A DNA stretch of 64,000 nt from Gymnothorax reevesii. Taxonomy: Eukaryota > Chordata > Actinopteri > Anguilliformes > Muraenidae. This document shows, piece after piece, positions 54,395 through 64,000 of the stretch. The translations under genes were made by a program, and so were the position numbers. The stretch covers positions 74,553,700-74,617,699 of the forward strand of contig CM056586.1 in the NCBI GenBank assembly GCA_029721435.1, given 5' to 3'. The notes under the pieces are model-generated. The model was not told where the DNA came from, did no database searches, and saw only the letters and a program-made list of their open reading frames with translations. The number at the start of each line of letters is the position of its first letter. Within the stretch, counting starts at the first letter, position 1.

Positions 54395-57300
54395 AGTTTG
54401 CTCAGCTTATAGTTGAATATAATGAGTATTTTTAGGGGAAATGGAGATATATAGATCCATTAGTGTTGTTTTTAATCCTTGGTTTTGGATTTTTTGATAA
54501 GAATTGTGCAAAGTTGTTGCTTTGGTTCAGTCTGAATTAGCGGAAAGGTTTTTGTTGAGGGTTTGAATTAGCGGAGGCGATGTGTATTTATTCCCGGGAG
54601 TCCAAAGGAGACCCGTGAGAAATTTGGTGAAGATAGCTGTTTTTAGGCGGTTGGTAAGATAAAAATTGTGTTGGGCGGGTTTAATTAGCGGAAAGGTTTT
54701 TAAAGTTGCAAACAATTAGCGGAAGGGATTGGATTGGAGTCTAGGAGTTTGTAAATATTGGGGGAAGTTTAATTGGTCCATTTTGGGATAATCGTTAAAG
54801 AGAAATTGGTAATTTTTGAAAGGGGGTCGAATCAAAGTATCGTAAGCTATTCAAGGTTCTGGAATAAATTTGGAGTATCCAAATTATGGGGAATTAGTTT
54901 TTTGGAAGAGTTTAGTGGGTTTTCAGATTGGAATTTACAAGTAGAGTTAATTTGGTAGTTGAAAGTCCGGGATGAAGAATTTCCAGGAGTCTTCTTGGTC
55001 GTGGATATTGGAAAAGTCAATTCGCTCCAAATAAAAAGTAGAAAAAATAAAAGAAGGGGGTCACATCAGGAAGGTTTTTAGACCTCCTAGTGAGGTAAAA
55101 TAACAAAGAATCGTATGTAGTGCAGATGTGCCGTTGCATGAACGGAGCTAATCTCCATAGAAAACTGGGCCGCGATGAAGGTCCTGACGCCCTGGACCAC
55201 CACACCCTGCGTGCTGTTCCAAGGGAACCCAGGGGGGCCGCATACTTACCCCCTGACCGACCAGCCGCTTGTTAACACCGCAAGGTTACCACGACTATTG
55301 GTCAATCAGGGCTGAAGATGTGGTCCGACATCACAGCACCACCTCATCCCGTCCGGGACCCCTTTGGGAGGAAGACGGACAAGCCCCGCTATAGCGTAGC
55401 CCGCCGGAATCCTTCCGTGAGAAGGAGTAGGGGTTGGCGGCGCTGAGACGTCGCCTCCCCCATAACTCACTTCCATGGGGTCCCAGAGTGGGACTACCAT
55501 AGCAAAATCCTGTGTCCCATACACCGCACGACCCCAGGAATTGCTCTAAGTCCTATGACGAAGTCCTGTGTCCCATACACCGCACGACCCCAGGAAGCCG
55601 TCTTAAGTTTTATACCATGGCGGAGGGCCCGAGAGACAATTTAATGTCAAAAGGGACTCACCTGCGATAGAACGCGAGTGTCTTCGCCTTATTTTAATGG
55701 TTTTTCGGTTAACCGGTACCTAATTGCGAATTGCGTTTTAATCTATGGTTACAAAAATGAATTATTTTATTTCTGCGAAATGATGTTATTAATATATTTG
55801 TTCCTAAGGGTATTAAGATTTAATGGTGTTTTGGGACTTAATGGTAAATTAATTAGTGTGTGATAACGGTGTTTTAATTTTTTTAAGACCACAATGCTTT
55901 ATTAAAATGGTAATATTTAATTTAAATGCGGAAGTGAATAAAAATTATTTTTTAAGGGGTAAGGATTGTATTTTTTTGTAGGAGCTTCTTATGGATCTTT
56001 GTTTTTAGGGGAAATGTGTTTTTTAGTATTTTATTGGGGAATATTCCGGTCTCTATTTTTAAGTTTTGGCGTCTATAGAGTAAAAGGTGTTTAAATTAAT
56101 TGAATGTTAAATATGGATTTGGGAGATGGTTGGAAGGTATATTTAATATCTGGGGGAGTGGGGGCTTTGGTTTTTGTGGTTAATTTGGCGGTTTAAGGCG
56201 GTAAGTGTTCAGGGTTGGCGGAAGAGTTTTTTTATGGTGTAGTATTGGTTTTGAGTTAAATTTAGTAGGTGGGAGGGTTGGGATTTTGGTAATAGTTTCT
56301 ATTGGGGGTAGGGGATCGTGGGGAATCTATTTTAACTTATTTTATGAGGTGGGGGTGGATTTGGTGGGTGTGGATGGGGGGGGTTTTTTATTTAAGGTAA
56401 GGGGTAGGTTAATAGGGTTATTGTTGGGGTTGGGGTTAGGTTTGAGGTTAGGGTTAGGTTTTTAGGTAAGGGTTGGATGTTGAGGTTATGTTTAGGCGTG
56501 TTTTGAAATAAAGGTTAAGTTTAGGCATGTTTCGGGGTTAGGTTTAAGTTGAGGTATTTTTTTTAGGTTTAGGCATAGGGATGGGGTCAATTAGGGTTAG
56601 GGTTTGAGTTTTAGATAGGGGTTTGGGTGTTAAGGTTATGTTTAGGCATGTTTTGGAGTTAAGATTAGGTTTAGGCATGTTTTTTTGGGGTTTAAGGTTA
56701 AGTTTAGGCATGTTTCGGGGTTAGGGTTAAGTTTAGGTATTATTTAGGTTTAGGCATAGTGATGGGGTCTTTTAAGGTTAGGGTTTGGGTTTTAGATAGG
56801 GTTTAAGGTTATGTTTAGGCATGTTTTGGAGTTAAGGTTAGGTTTAGGCATGTTTTTGGGATTTAAGGTTAAGTTTAGGTATGTTTGGGGTTTTGGGGTT
56901 AAGTTTAGGCATAGGGGTGGGGTTAATTAAGGTTAGGGGTTAGGTTTAGTTATTAAGTTTATGTTTTGGGTTTGATTGGGATTTAGGTTAAGTTTAAGTA
57001 TATTTTGGGTTTAGATATATATATATATATATATATTTTTTTAGTTTTAGGGTTAAATTTTAAGTTTAGGTATTGGGTTATGGTGAACCTTATGAGTTTA
57101 GGCGGGTTAAGTTAAGGTGTGTTTTTGAGTTTAGGTAGGTTCCGGAGTTTTGTGTAGGGAGTTGGGTATTCCCAAGGGTTGGTTGTAGATAGTTATTTTA
57201 AGTGAGTTATTTTACTAAGGAGGGATGTCGAAATTCTCAGGTGGTTTTACCCGGTCTCCGATAGAGTGATTCTAAAGGTTTCTCCGGTAGCCACTCATCA

Positions 57301-57405
57301 TTGGTTTTCGAATTTTCCCTCCTATTTTGGGGGATGAAAAAACAACTTTATTTTATTCATGCTTAATTTTACACAGATAGAAAAAAGACAGGTGTGGTTT
57401 TGTAA

Positions 57406-59592
57406 CTAGTCATTGAGGCCGTCGGGCCATTTCGTACCGAGGGTTCGAATCCAGTAGCGTTCTTTTCTTTTCCTTTCCATGGTAGTCCATTGTTGGTTGT
57501 GGTCTAGTCCATGTAGTTGTAGGTTTCTTAGATGATGTCTTTGGAAATGTTCGACGAGGTGAGTGTCTGCCTTCTTATTGTGTCTGATATTATATCTGTG
57601 GTTGTAGAGACGGCTCTTTAATGAGTTTCTGGTTTCCCCGATGTACAGGATTCCACATTTCCGGCATGTTATCGCGTAGATGCAGTTGGAGTTTTGGAGA
57701 GGTAAGTTCTTCGGTAGGTAAGTTGATTTCTTGTTAATGGGGTTGGTTATGGTTTTTCTTCTTAATAATGGGGTTGTTTTGATTTCTTGTCTTTTGGGAA
57801 GCTTGGCTCTAACTAAAAAGTCTTTAAGGTTGCTGTTCCTTCTGAATGCTGACGTTACTCTAATATGTCTGAAAAGGGGATTGTTTTGTAATTGGGAGTT
57901 GAAATTTCTCTTGACCAGGATGGAGGCTGTACTTGTATAAGGGGAGAAGGTGGTAATGAATGGTATTGTTGAGACTTTTCTTTGGGTTTGTGTTGGAGGA
58001 TGGTTGAATTCCTGTTCAATCCGTCTCAGGAAAGATCTTGAGTAAAATCTGGTTTTGATGGCTTTGAATAGGATTTGTTTAGCCTTGTCAAAGTCTTCTT
58101 TTTTAGAGCATATCCTATTGAAGCGGAGGAGTTGTGATTTGAGAATACCTCTGAAGGTGTGTTTCGGGTGGTAACTTTTCCGGTGTAGGAGGGCATGTGT
58201 ATCCGTAGTTTTGAAAAAAACTTTAGTGAGAAGTTTTCCGTTAGAATTAGGATCTTTGAAGATGGTTACATCGAGGAAATCAATTTCTTGTGAGTTAGTT
58301 ACTGATTTAAGGTTGATTGACGGGTGGTGGTTGTTCAGGATGTTGAGGAAATTCTTGAAGTCTTCTTCAGGGTGGGGCCATATTCCAAAGATATCATCTA
58401 AGTACCTGAGGTATAATGATGGTTTTTGAGTGCATTTTGCCAGGGCTGTTTCTTCCCAGTTGGCCATGTAGATGTCTGCGTAGGGTGGGGCAAATCTCTT
58501 GCCCATTGCCGTTCCTTTTATTTGAAGGTAAGTTTGTTTGTTGAAGTTGAAGTCGTTGGTGGAGAGACATAGTTCCAGAAGTTCTAGTATTGAGCGATCT
58601 GGTCTGGAAGGGTCCGGGTATTTGGTCATCATTTTCCGAACTGCTTCCAGTCCTGTTGGGGTTTCTATATTGGTGTAGAGGCTGTCGACATCCAAGGAGA
58701 AAAGGAGGCAAGGTTCTTGAGTTTGGTGGTTTCTGATTTTATCCAGGAAATGTGTTGTGTCCTTGATGTAGCTTTGGTGTTTGTTCGCGAGAGGGGTTAA
58801 GTAGTAGGTCAGGAGTTCGGATATTTGGTATGTCTCACTTCCGCAGTCCGAGATGATGGGTCTTCCAGCTGGCATTCGGTGGGGTAGAGGCCAGGTATTT
58901 GGTGTTTTGTGAACTTTGGGTAGAAGGTAGAACAGTCGTTGTCTGGGTTGTTGTTGGCCTTGTAGGTACTTCTTTTGTTTTTTAGAGATAAGTTTCTTCT
59001 TTGTCATTTGTTCTAGGATCTGGTGTAATTTTTTGGTTGTTTCTGGGTATATAGGTGTCGTCAATGGAATGTAGTAGTTTGTATCTGATAGTTGTCTGAG
59101 GGCTTCTTGAATATAGAGATTTCTGTCCATTATAACAATACATCCACCTTTGTCCGCTGGTTTGATGATAATGGATGTTTCTCTTCGGAGTTTCGACAGT
59201 GCTTCCTTTTCTCCTTGGTCGAGGTTGTCCATTGGTGGGTGGGGTTGGAGTAGATCGGTGGTTTGGTGGTCGAGGTCTATGAGATTGAGCAATTCTTGTG
59301 GTATGTCTTGGGGGCTTGGTTCCCAATTGGAGGGTGGGCAAAATAAGCTTCCGAATGGTCTTTCATCCTGTTCTTGTTCTTGGTTGTCATAGTAGGTGGT
59401 TAGTTTGAGTCTTCTATGATAGTTTTTTAGTTCAAGTCTGAGGGGGATTCTTTGGTCTCTAGTAGAGGGTGAAGGGATGAAATTAAGGCCTTTTTGAAGG
59501 AGATTCCTTGTATTTGGGTTTAGAGTGTAGTTTTCGGATAGGTTGATGATGGTTTTGTCTTGGTTTGTGTTGGGTTTTTTAGGAGTTATCCT
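57406..59592 (-). CDS. PLE ORF2: RT and GIY-YIG endonuclease (copy 3)
   Basis: Same length as in copy 2 (728 codons from AGG at 59592) with all motifs kept: PADKGG, SLDVDSLYTNI, IKGTAMGKRFAPPYADIYM, YLDD, CGILYIGE. Amino-acid differences cluster near the N-terminal segment (HQTTDLLQPHPPMDN against HRTIEPLQPHLPTDN) and are scattered elsewhere. Two coding copies that differ but both stay open suggest selection on the protein, or recent insertion from different active parents. Confidence 0.9.
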   Translation of the reverse strand, partial: RITPKKPNTNQDKTIINLSENYTLNPNTRNLLQKGLNFIPSPSTRDQRIPLRLELKNYHRRLKLTTYYDNQEQEQDERPFGSLFCPPSNWEPSPQDIPQELLNLIDLDHQTTDLLQPHPPMDNLDQGEKEALSKLRRETSIIIKPADKGGCIVIMDRNLYIQEALRQLSDTNYYIPLTTPIYPETTKKLHQILEQMTKKKLISKKQKKYLQGQQQPRQRLFYLLPKVHKTPNTWPLPHRMPAGRPIISDCGSETYQISELLTYYLTPLANKHQSYIKDTTHFLDKIRNHQTQEPCLLFSLDVDSLYTNIETPTGLEAVRKMMTKYPDPSRPDRSILELLELCLSTNDFNFNKQTYLQIKGTAMGKRFAPPYADIYMANWEETALAKCTQKPSLYLRYLDDIFGIWPHPEEDFKNFLNILNNHHPSINLKSVTNSQEIDFLDVTIFKDPNSNGKLLTKVFFKTTDTHALLHRKSYHPKHTFRGILKSQLLRFNRICSKKEDFDKAKQILFKAIKTRFYSRSFLRRIEQEFNHPPTQTQRKVSTIPFITTFSPYTSTASILVKRNFNSQLQNNPLFRHIRVTSAFRRNSNLKDFLVRAKLPKRQEIKTTPLLRRKTITNPINKKSTYLPKNLPLQNSNCIYAITCRKCGILYIGETRNSLKSRLYNHRYNIRHNKKADTHLVEHFQRHHLRNLQLHGLDHNQQWTTMERKRKERYWIRTLGTKWPDGLND

Positions 59593-60064
59593 AAAAAATT
59601 CAGCCAGTGTTGTAGGATGGCTTGTGCTGTGCTTCTGGTCCAGTGGATGTTGTCCTGCGTGGTGCCGAAGTGGATCATGCTGAGTCTGGGGATATGGTGC
59701 GGTGTTTCCAGTATTAGTTTATTTAGAACCTTCAGGGTTGTAGCGTCTCTGATACTAAAGGTGTGGGAGAAGTTTATGGTTGGGACAAAGATGTCGGCAT
59801 AGGGGAAGGTGTTCTTAGCCGCCTGGATAAGTTGTTTTAGGTCCTGGGCTAATTTGATCATGTTTCTTTGGCCTCTGTCGTTGAGGCCAAAGGAAAGAAT
59901 GACCTTGGAAACCATTGATGTTGTGGGGGTTCTGTATTTCAAGATCGTTATTGCGTTGGTTATTCTGGCTCCGGGGTAGCTATCCATTTGAATTCTGGGA
60001 TTTTGGATAGTTGGGAGTCTGTTGATGTTGGAATCACCCATTATAATAATGGGTCTAGAGGGGG
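59586..60064 (-). pseudogene. PLE ORF1 remnant: SGNH domain only (copy 3)
   Basis: Retains the complete SGNH block set (GDSN, SYPGARI, LSFGLND, DNIHW) and the stop at 59588-59586. The N-terminal 310 residues are gone. The frame stays open upstream through the CCCTAA repeats (as Leu-Thr repeats) into copy 4 to 60179, but without an ATG. Confidence 0.85.
59592..59598 (-). promoter_or_regulatory. Candidate -1 frameshift site TTTTTTA (copy 3)
   Basis: Same heptamer in the same register as in copy 2, with the ORF1 stop at 59588-59586 two codons after it. Confidence 0.75.
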
Positions 60065-60141
60065 TTAGGGTTAGGGTTAGGGTTAGGGTTAGGGTTAGGG
60101 TTAGGGTTAGGGTTAGGGTTAGGGTTAGGGTTAGGGTTAGG
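60065..60141 (+). repeat. Interstitial telomeric repeat, about 13 TTAGGG units
   Basis: Caps the truncated 5' end of copy 3 and leads into the 3' end of copy 4, with the last unit altered to TTAGGC. Confidence 0.97.
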
Positions 60142-60862
60142 CTCTCAATATACTCACGTACTCCCCAACAAGCTCCCACAGGAGCATTGCCGGTTTGAAG
60201 TGAAGTACGCGGAAATGCACTGGCCGACGCACGTTAGTACGAGTTACCACGCAGTTGTCCGGTCCTAGAGAAGGGGGGTAGATAGAGCAAGAGGGAGAGA
60301 AGCTAAGAGTTTCGGAAAAGTCGATAACTCTTAGTGACACCGAGAGTGGTGTTCGATGGCCCTTGGCTCCCTCTAGGGGAGCCAGGGTGTGTTGCTAGCT
60401 ATATTAAGAAATGGGGCTAATAAGGTATTAGGATGAATTTCGGGACACATCGTCAGTAGTGTACCTTAGGGTCATAGGGTGTTTCGGCCATTACCACTAG
60501 ACACCCTCACCCAAGGACGGCCCCACCGAGGTGATCAATCTCGGGGTGTGTCCCGTAGCCAAATGAAGTTTTAAGGTTTTAAGGTTTATTTCTTTTTAAA
60601 TGGCTAGAAAGTAAGTTCTAATAAGGTTCTTTTAAAGTGACGCATGGAGGTCTATCGGTAAGTTTAAGGTAATTTGAGGTGAGTAACTATTAGAGTTTTT
60701 CAAAGGGTTTTTTCAACCGTTGATACTTTTTACGCCGTACGAGAGAGAGGGGGGAGAGTCTCTTAAATGGTTTTTTAATATTTGGGGGTGAAAGTTCCGT
60801 TAATGGGGTTTAAGTATTTGTTAGTTTTTTCTAAGCGCGAAGTAAAGTATTTTTAGTCAGGC

Positions 60863-61105
60863 CTCATAATGTTCGCGGGCGTCTCATATCCAATCTTGAC
60901 GCTCGCGTACATATGAGCAGATTAAATGCCAAGGGTGCGCTGAGCAGATGTCTCATGATGTTCGCAAGAGCCTCATATCCAATCTTGGCAATTGCTCACA
61001 TATGAGAGAGTTCGCTTTTTTCTATGAAGTTGGATTATGAATGGAGGTTTCTCATAATGTTCGCAAGGACCTCATATCCAATCTTGGACCTTGCGGACAT
61101 ATGAG
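60863..61105 (-). repeat. Three copies of the 55-nt hairpin (copy 4)
   Basis: 60863-60917, 60952-61006 and 61051-61105, same types as in copies 2 and 3. Confidence 0.8.
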
Positions 61106-61819
61106 AGTTTGCTCAGCTTATAGTTGAATATAATGAGTATTTTTAGGGGAAATGGAGATATATAGATCCATTAGTGTTGTTTTTAATCCTTGGTTTTGGA
61201 TTTTTTGATAAGAATTGTGCAAAGTTGTTGCTTTGGTTCAGTCTGAATTAGCGGAAAGGTTTTTGTTGAGGGTTTGAATTAGCGGAGGCGATGTGTATTT
61301 ATTCCCGGGAGTCCAAAGGAGACCCGTGAGAAATTTGGTGAAGATAGCTGTTTTTAGGCGGTTGGTAAGATAAAAATTGTGTTGGGCGGGTTTAATTAGC
61401 GGAAAGGTTTTTAAAGTTGCAAACAATTAGCGGAAGGGATTGGATTGGAGTCTAGGAGTTTGTAAATATTGGGGGAAGTTTAATTGGTCCATTTTGGGAT
61501 AATCGTTAAAGAGAAATTGGTAATTTTTGAAAGGGGGTCGAATCAAAGTATCGTAAGCTATTCAAGGTTCTGGAATAAATTTGGAGTATCCAAATTATGG
61601 GGAATTAGTTTTTTGGAAGAGTTTAGTGGGTTTTCAGATTGGAATTTACAAGTAGAGTTAATTTGGTAGTTGAAAGTCCGGGATGAAGAATTTCCAGGAG
61701 TCTTCTTGGTCGTGGATATTGGAAAAGTCAATTCGCTCCAAATAAAAAGTAGAAAAAATAAAAGAAGGGGGTCACATCAGGAAGGTTTTTAGACCTCCTA
61801 GTGAGGTAAAATAACAAAG

Positions 61820-62400
61820 AATCGTATGTAGTGCAGATGTGCCGTTGCATGAACGGAGCTAATCTCCATAGAAAACTGGGCCGCGATGAAGGTCCTGACG
61901 CCCTGGACCACCACACCCTGCGTGCTGTTCCAAGGGAACCCAGGGGGGCCGCATACTTACCCCCTGACCGACCAGCCGCTTGTTAACACCGCAAGGTTAC
62001 CACGACTATTGGTCAATCAGGGCTGAAGATGTGGTCCGACATCACAGCACCACCTCATCCCGTCCGGGACCCCTTTGGGAGGAAGACGGACAAGCCCCGC
62101 TATAGCGTAGCCCGCCGGAATCCTTCCGTGAGAAGGAGTAGGGGTTGGCGGCGCTGAGACGTCGCCTCCCCCATAACTCACTTCCATGGGGTCCCAGAGT
62201 GGGACTACCATAGCAAAATCCTGTGTCCCATACACCGCACGACCCCAGGAATTGCTCTAAGTCCTATGACGAAGTCCTGTGTCCCATACACCGCACGACC
62301 CCAGGAAGCCGTCTTAAGTTTTATACCATGGCGGAGGGCCCGAGAGACAATTTAATGTCAAAAGGGACTCACCTGCGATAGAACGCGAGTGTCTTCGCCT
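61820..62400. promoter_or_regulatory. GC-rich block nearest the telomere (copy 4)
   Basis: Same block as at 43840-44420, here about 1.4-1.9 kb from the terminal TTAGGG array. By analogy with CpG-rich subtelomeric promoters of telomeric RNA (TERRA), a plus-strand promoter here would transcribe into the telomere. This is inference; no core promoter element was identified. Confidence 0.3.
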
Positions 62401-63745
62401 TATTTTAATGGTTTTTCGGTTAACCGGTACCTAATTGCGAATTGCGTTTTAATCTATGGTTACAAAAATGAATTATTTTATTTCTGCGAAATGATGTTAT
62501 TAATATATTTGTTCCTAAGGGTATTAAGATTTAATGGTGTTTTGGGACTTAATGGTAAATTAATTAGTGTGTGATAACGGTGTTTTAATTTTTTTAAGAC
62601 CACAATGCTTTATTAAAATGGTAATATTTAATTTAAATGCGGAAGTGAATAAAAATTATTTTTTAAGGGGTAAGGATTGTATTTTTTTGTAGGAGCTTCT
62701 TATGGATCTTTGTTTTTAGGGGAAATGTGTTTTTTAGTATTTTATTGGGGAATATCCCGGTCTCTATTTTTAAGTTTTGGCGTCTATAGAGTAAAAGGTG
62801 TTTAAATTAATTAAATGTTAATTATGGATTTGGGAGATGGTTGGAAGGTATATTTAATATCTGGGGGAGTGGGGGCTTTGGTTTTTGTGGTTAATTTGGC
62901 GGTTTAAGGCGGTAAGTGTTCAGGGTTGGCGGAAGAGTTTTTTTATGGTGTAGTATTGGTTTTGAGTTAAATTTAGTAGGTGGGAGGGTTGGGATTTTGG
63001 TAATAGTTTCTATTGGGGGTAGGGGATCGTGGGGAATCTATTTTAACTTATTTTATGAGGTGGGGGTGGATTTGGTGGGTGTGGATGGGGGGGGTTTTTT
63101 ATTTAAGGTAAGGGGTAGGTTAATAGGGTTATTGTTGGGGTTGGGGTTAGGTTTGAGGTTAGGGTTAGGTTTTTAGGTAAGGGTTGGATGTTGAGGTTAT
63201 GTTTAGGCGTGTTTTGAAATAAAGGTTAAGTTTAGGCATGTTTCGGGGTTAGGTTTAAGTTGAGGTATTTTTTTTAGGTTTAGGCATAGGGATGGGGTCA
63301 ATTAGGGTTAGGGTTTGAGTTTTAGATAGGGGTTTGGGTGTTAAGGTTATGTTTAGGCATGTTTTGGAGTTAAGATTAGGTTTAGGCATGTTTTTTTGGG
63401 GTTTAAGGTTAAGTTTAGGCATGTTTCGGGGTTAGGGTTAAGTTTAGGTATTATTTAGGTTTAGGCATAGTGATGGGGTCTTTTAAGGTTAGGGTTTGGG
63501 TTTTAGATAGGGTTTAAGGTTATGTTTAGGCATGTTTTGGAGTTAAGGTTAGGTTTAGGCATGTTTTTTTGGGGTTTAAGGTTAAGTTTAGGCATGTTTC
63601 GGGGTTAGGGTTAAGTTTAGGTATTATTTAGGTTTAGGCATAGTGATGGGGTCTTTTAAGGTTAGGGTTTGGGTTTTAGATAGGGTTTAAGGTTATGTTT
63701 AGGCATGTTTTGGAGTTAAGGTTAGGTTTAGGCATGTTTTTGGGA

Positions 63746-64000
63746 TTAGGGTTAGGGTTAGGGTTAGGGTTAGGGTTAGGGTTAGGGTTAGGGTTAGGGT
63801 TAGGGTTAGGGTTAGGGTTAGGGTTAGGGTTAGGGTTAGGGTTAGGGTTAGGGTTAGGGTTAGGGTTAGGGTTAGGGTTAGGGTTAGGGTTAGGGTTAGG
63901 GTTAGGGTTAGGGTTAGGGTTAGGGTTAGGGTTAGGGTTAGGGTTAGGGTTAGGGTTAGGGTTAGGGTTAGGGTTAGGGTTAGGGTTAGGGTTAGGGTTA
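63746..64000 (+). repeat. Terminal telomere, (TTAGGG)n
   Basis: About 42 uninterrupted perfect repeats to the end of the window. The vertebrate telomere motif in G-rich orientation marks the right chromosome end. The window may stop inside the telomere. Confidence 0.97.

Larger units (their letters stand above)
53431..60064 (-). mobile_element. PLE copy 3: 5'-truncated within ORF1
   Basis: Nearly identical to copy 2 from its 3' end through the noncoding region and the first few hundred bases of ORF2. It is then clearly more different in the remaining ORF2 and ORF1. Truncated at 60064, exactly upstream of the SGNH domain, and capped by TTAGGG repeats sharing the GGGGTTA at the junction. ORF2 and the frameshift site are intact. 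Confidence 0.9.
60143..63745 (-). mobile_element. PLE copy 4: 5'-truncated, 3' region only, most distal
   Basis: Nearly identical to copies 2 and 3 in the 3' region. Truncated in the telomere-like tract at GGGATT and continued by TTAGGG. It carries a 173-bp tandem duplication near its truncated end (repeats beginning at about 63391 and 63564) not seen in copies 2 and 3. Confidence 0.9.

Noticed and set aside
41985..64000. CRISPR array or satellite DNA as an explanation for the repeats
   Set aside because: The repeats are multi-kilobase units with retroelement ORFs and telomeric junctions. There is no short repeat-spacer structure.

Overview
The window looks like the right-hand end of a ray-finned fish chromosome. 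It ends in about 255 bp of perfect TTAGGG repeat with the G-rich strand running to the edge. It carries the 3' half of a vertebrate gene recognisable as phospholipase A2 receptor 1 (pla2r1). Its repeats are typical of fish: Tc1-like DDE elements, an L2/Maui-type LINE, a CR1-type LINE, hAT-like and TTAA-type elements, and a 5S-derived SINE. I cannot name the species.

Layout. 1-1252: a SINE fragment fused to a Tc1-like remnant. 1912-34314 (+): nine pla2r1 exons whose splice phases all agree. They encode the end of one C-type lectin domain, two complete ones, the transmembrane helix and the cytoplasmic tail. The 19.3-kb intron between exons 3 and 4 holds a candidate 13.5-kb hAT-like insertion with 8-bp target duplications, which itself contains a 2.0-kb inverted-repeat transposon, a decayed CR1 LINE and a tandem-repeat element. 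34315 to about 36345: the pla2r1 3' UTR, interrupted by a Tc1-like element with perfect 28-bp inverted repeats. About 37461-40850 (-): a decayed L2-type LINE.

41985-64000 is the most interesting part: a telomere-associated array of four copies of a Penelope-like retroelement (PLE), all on the minus strand, with 3' ends toward the centromere and 5' ends toward the telomere. Copies 1, 2 and 4 are joined at their 3' ends to short TTAGGG arrays. Copies 1, 3 and 4 are 5'-truncated and capped by TTAGGG. Copy 2 is apparently full length (about 7.78 kb) and abuts copy 3 directly. This polarity is what is expected if the G-strand 3' overhang of a chromosome end primes reverse transcription, with loss and telomerase healing in between.

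The full-length copy has two ORFs. ORF1 (470 aa) ends in an SGNH hydrolase domain with all catalytic blocks visible. ORF2 (728 codons in its open frame) has the PLE DKG motif, a reverse transcriptase with YLDD, and a C-terminal GIY-YIG endonuclease. ORF2 lies in the -1 frame relative to ORF1, and the overlap contains the slippery heptamer TTTTTTA in the correct register four codons before the ORF1 stop. This occurs in both coding copies. ORF2 has no AUG before its conserved RT region, so programmed -1 frameshifting is the simplest reading. The long noncoding 3' region contains three or four copies of a 55-nt hairpin with an invariant 14-nt loop and compensating stem changes, a GC-rich block, and a telomere-like degenerate tract.
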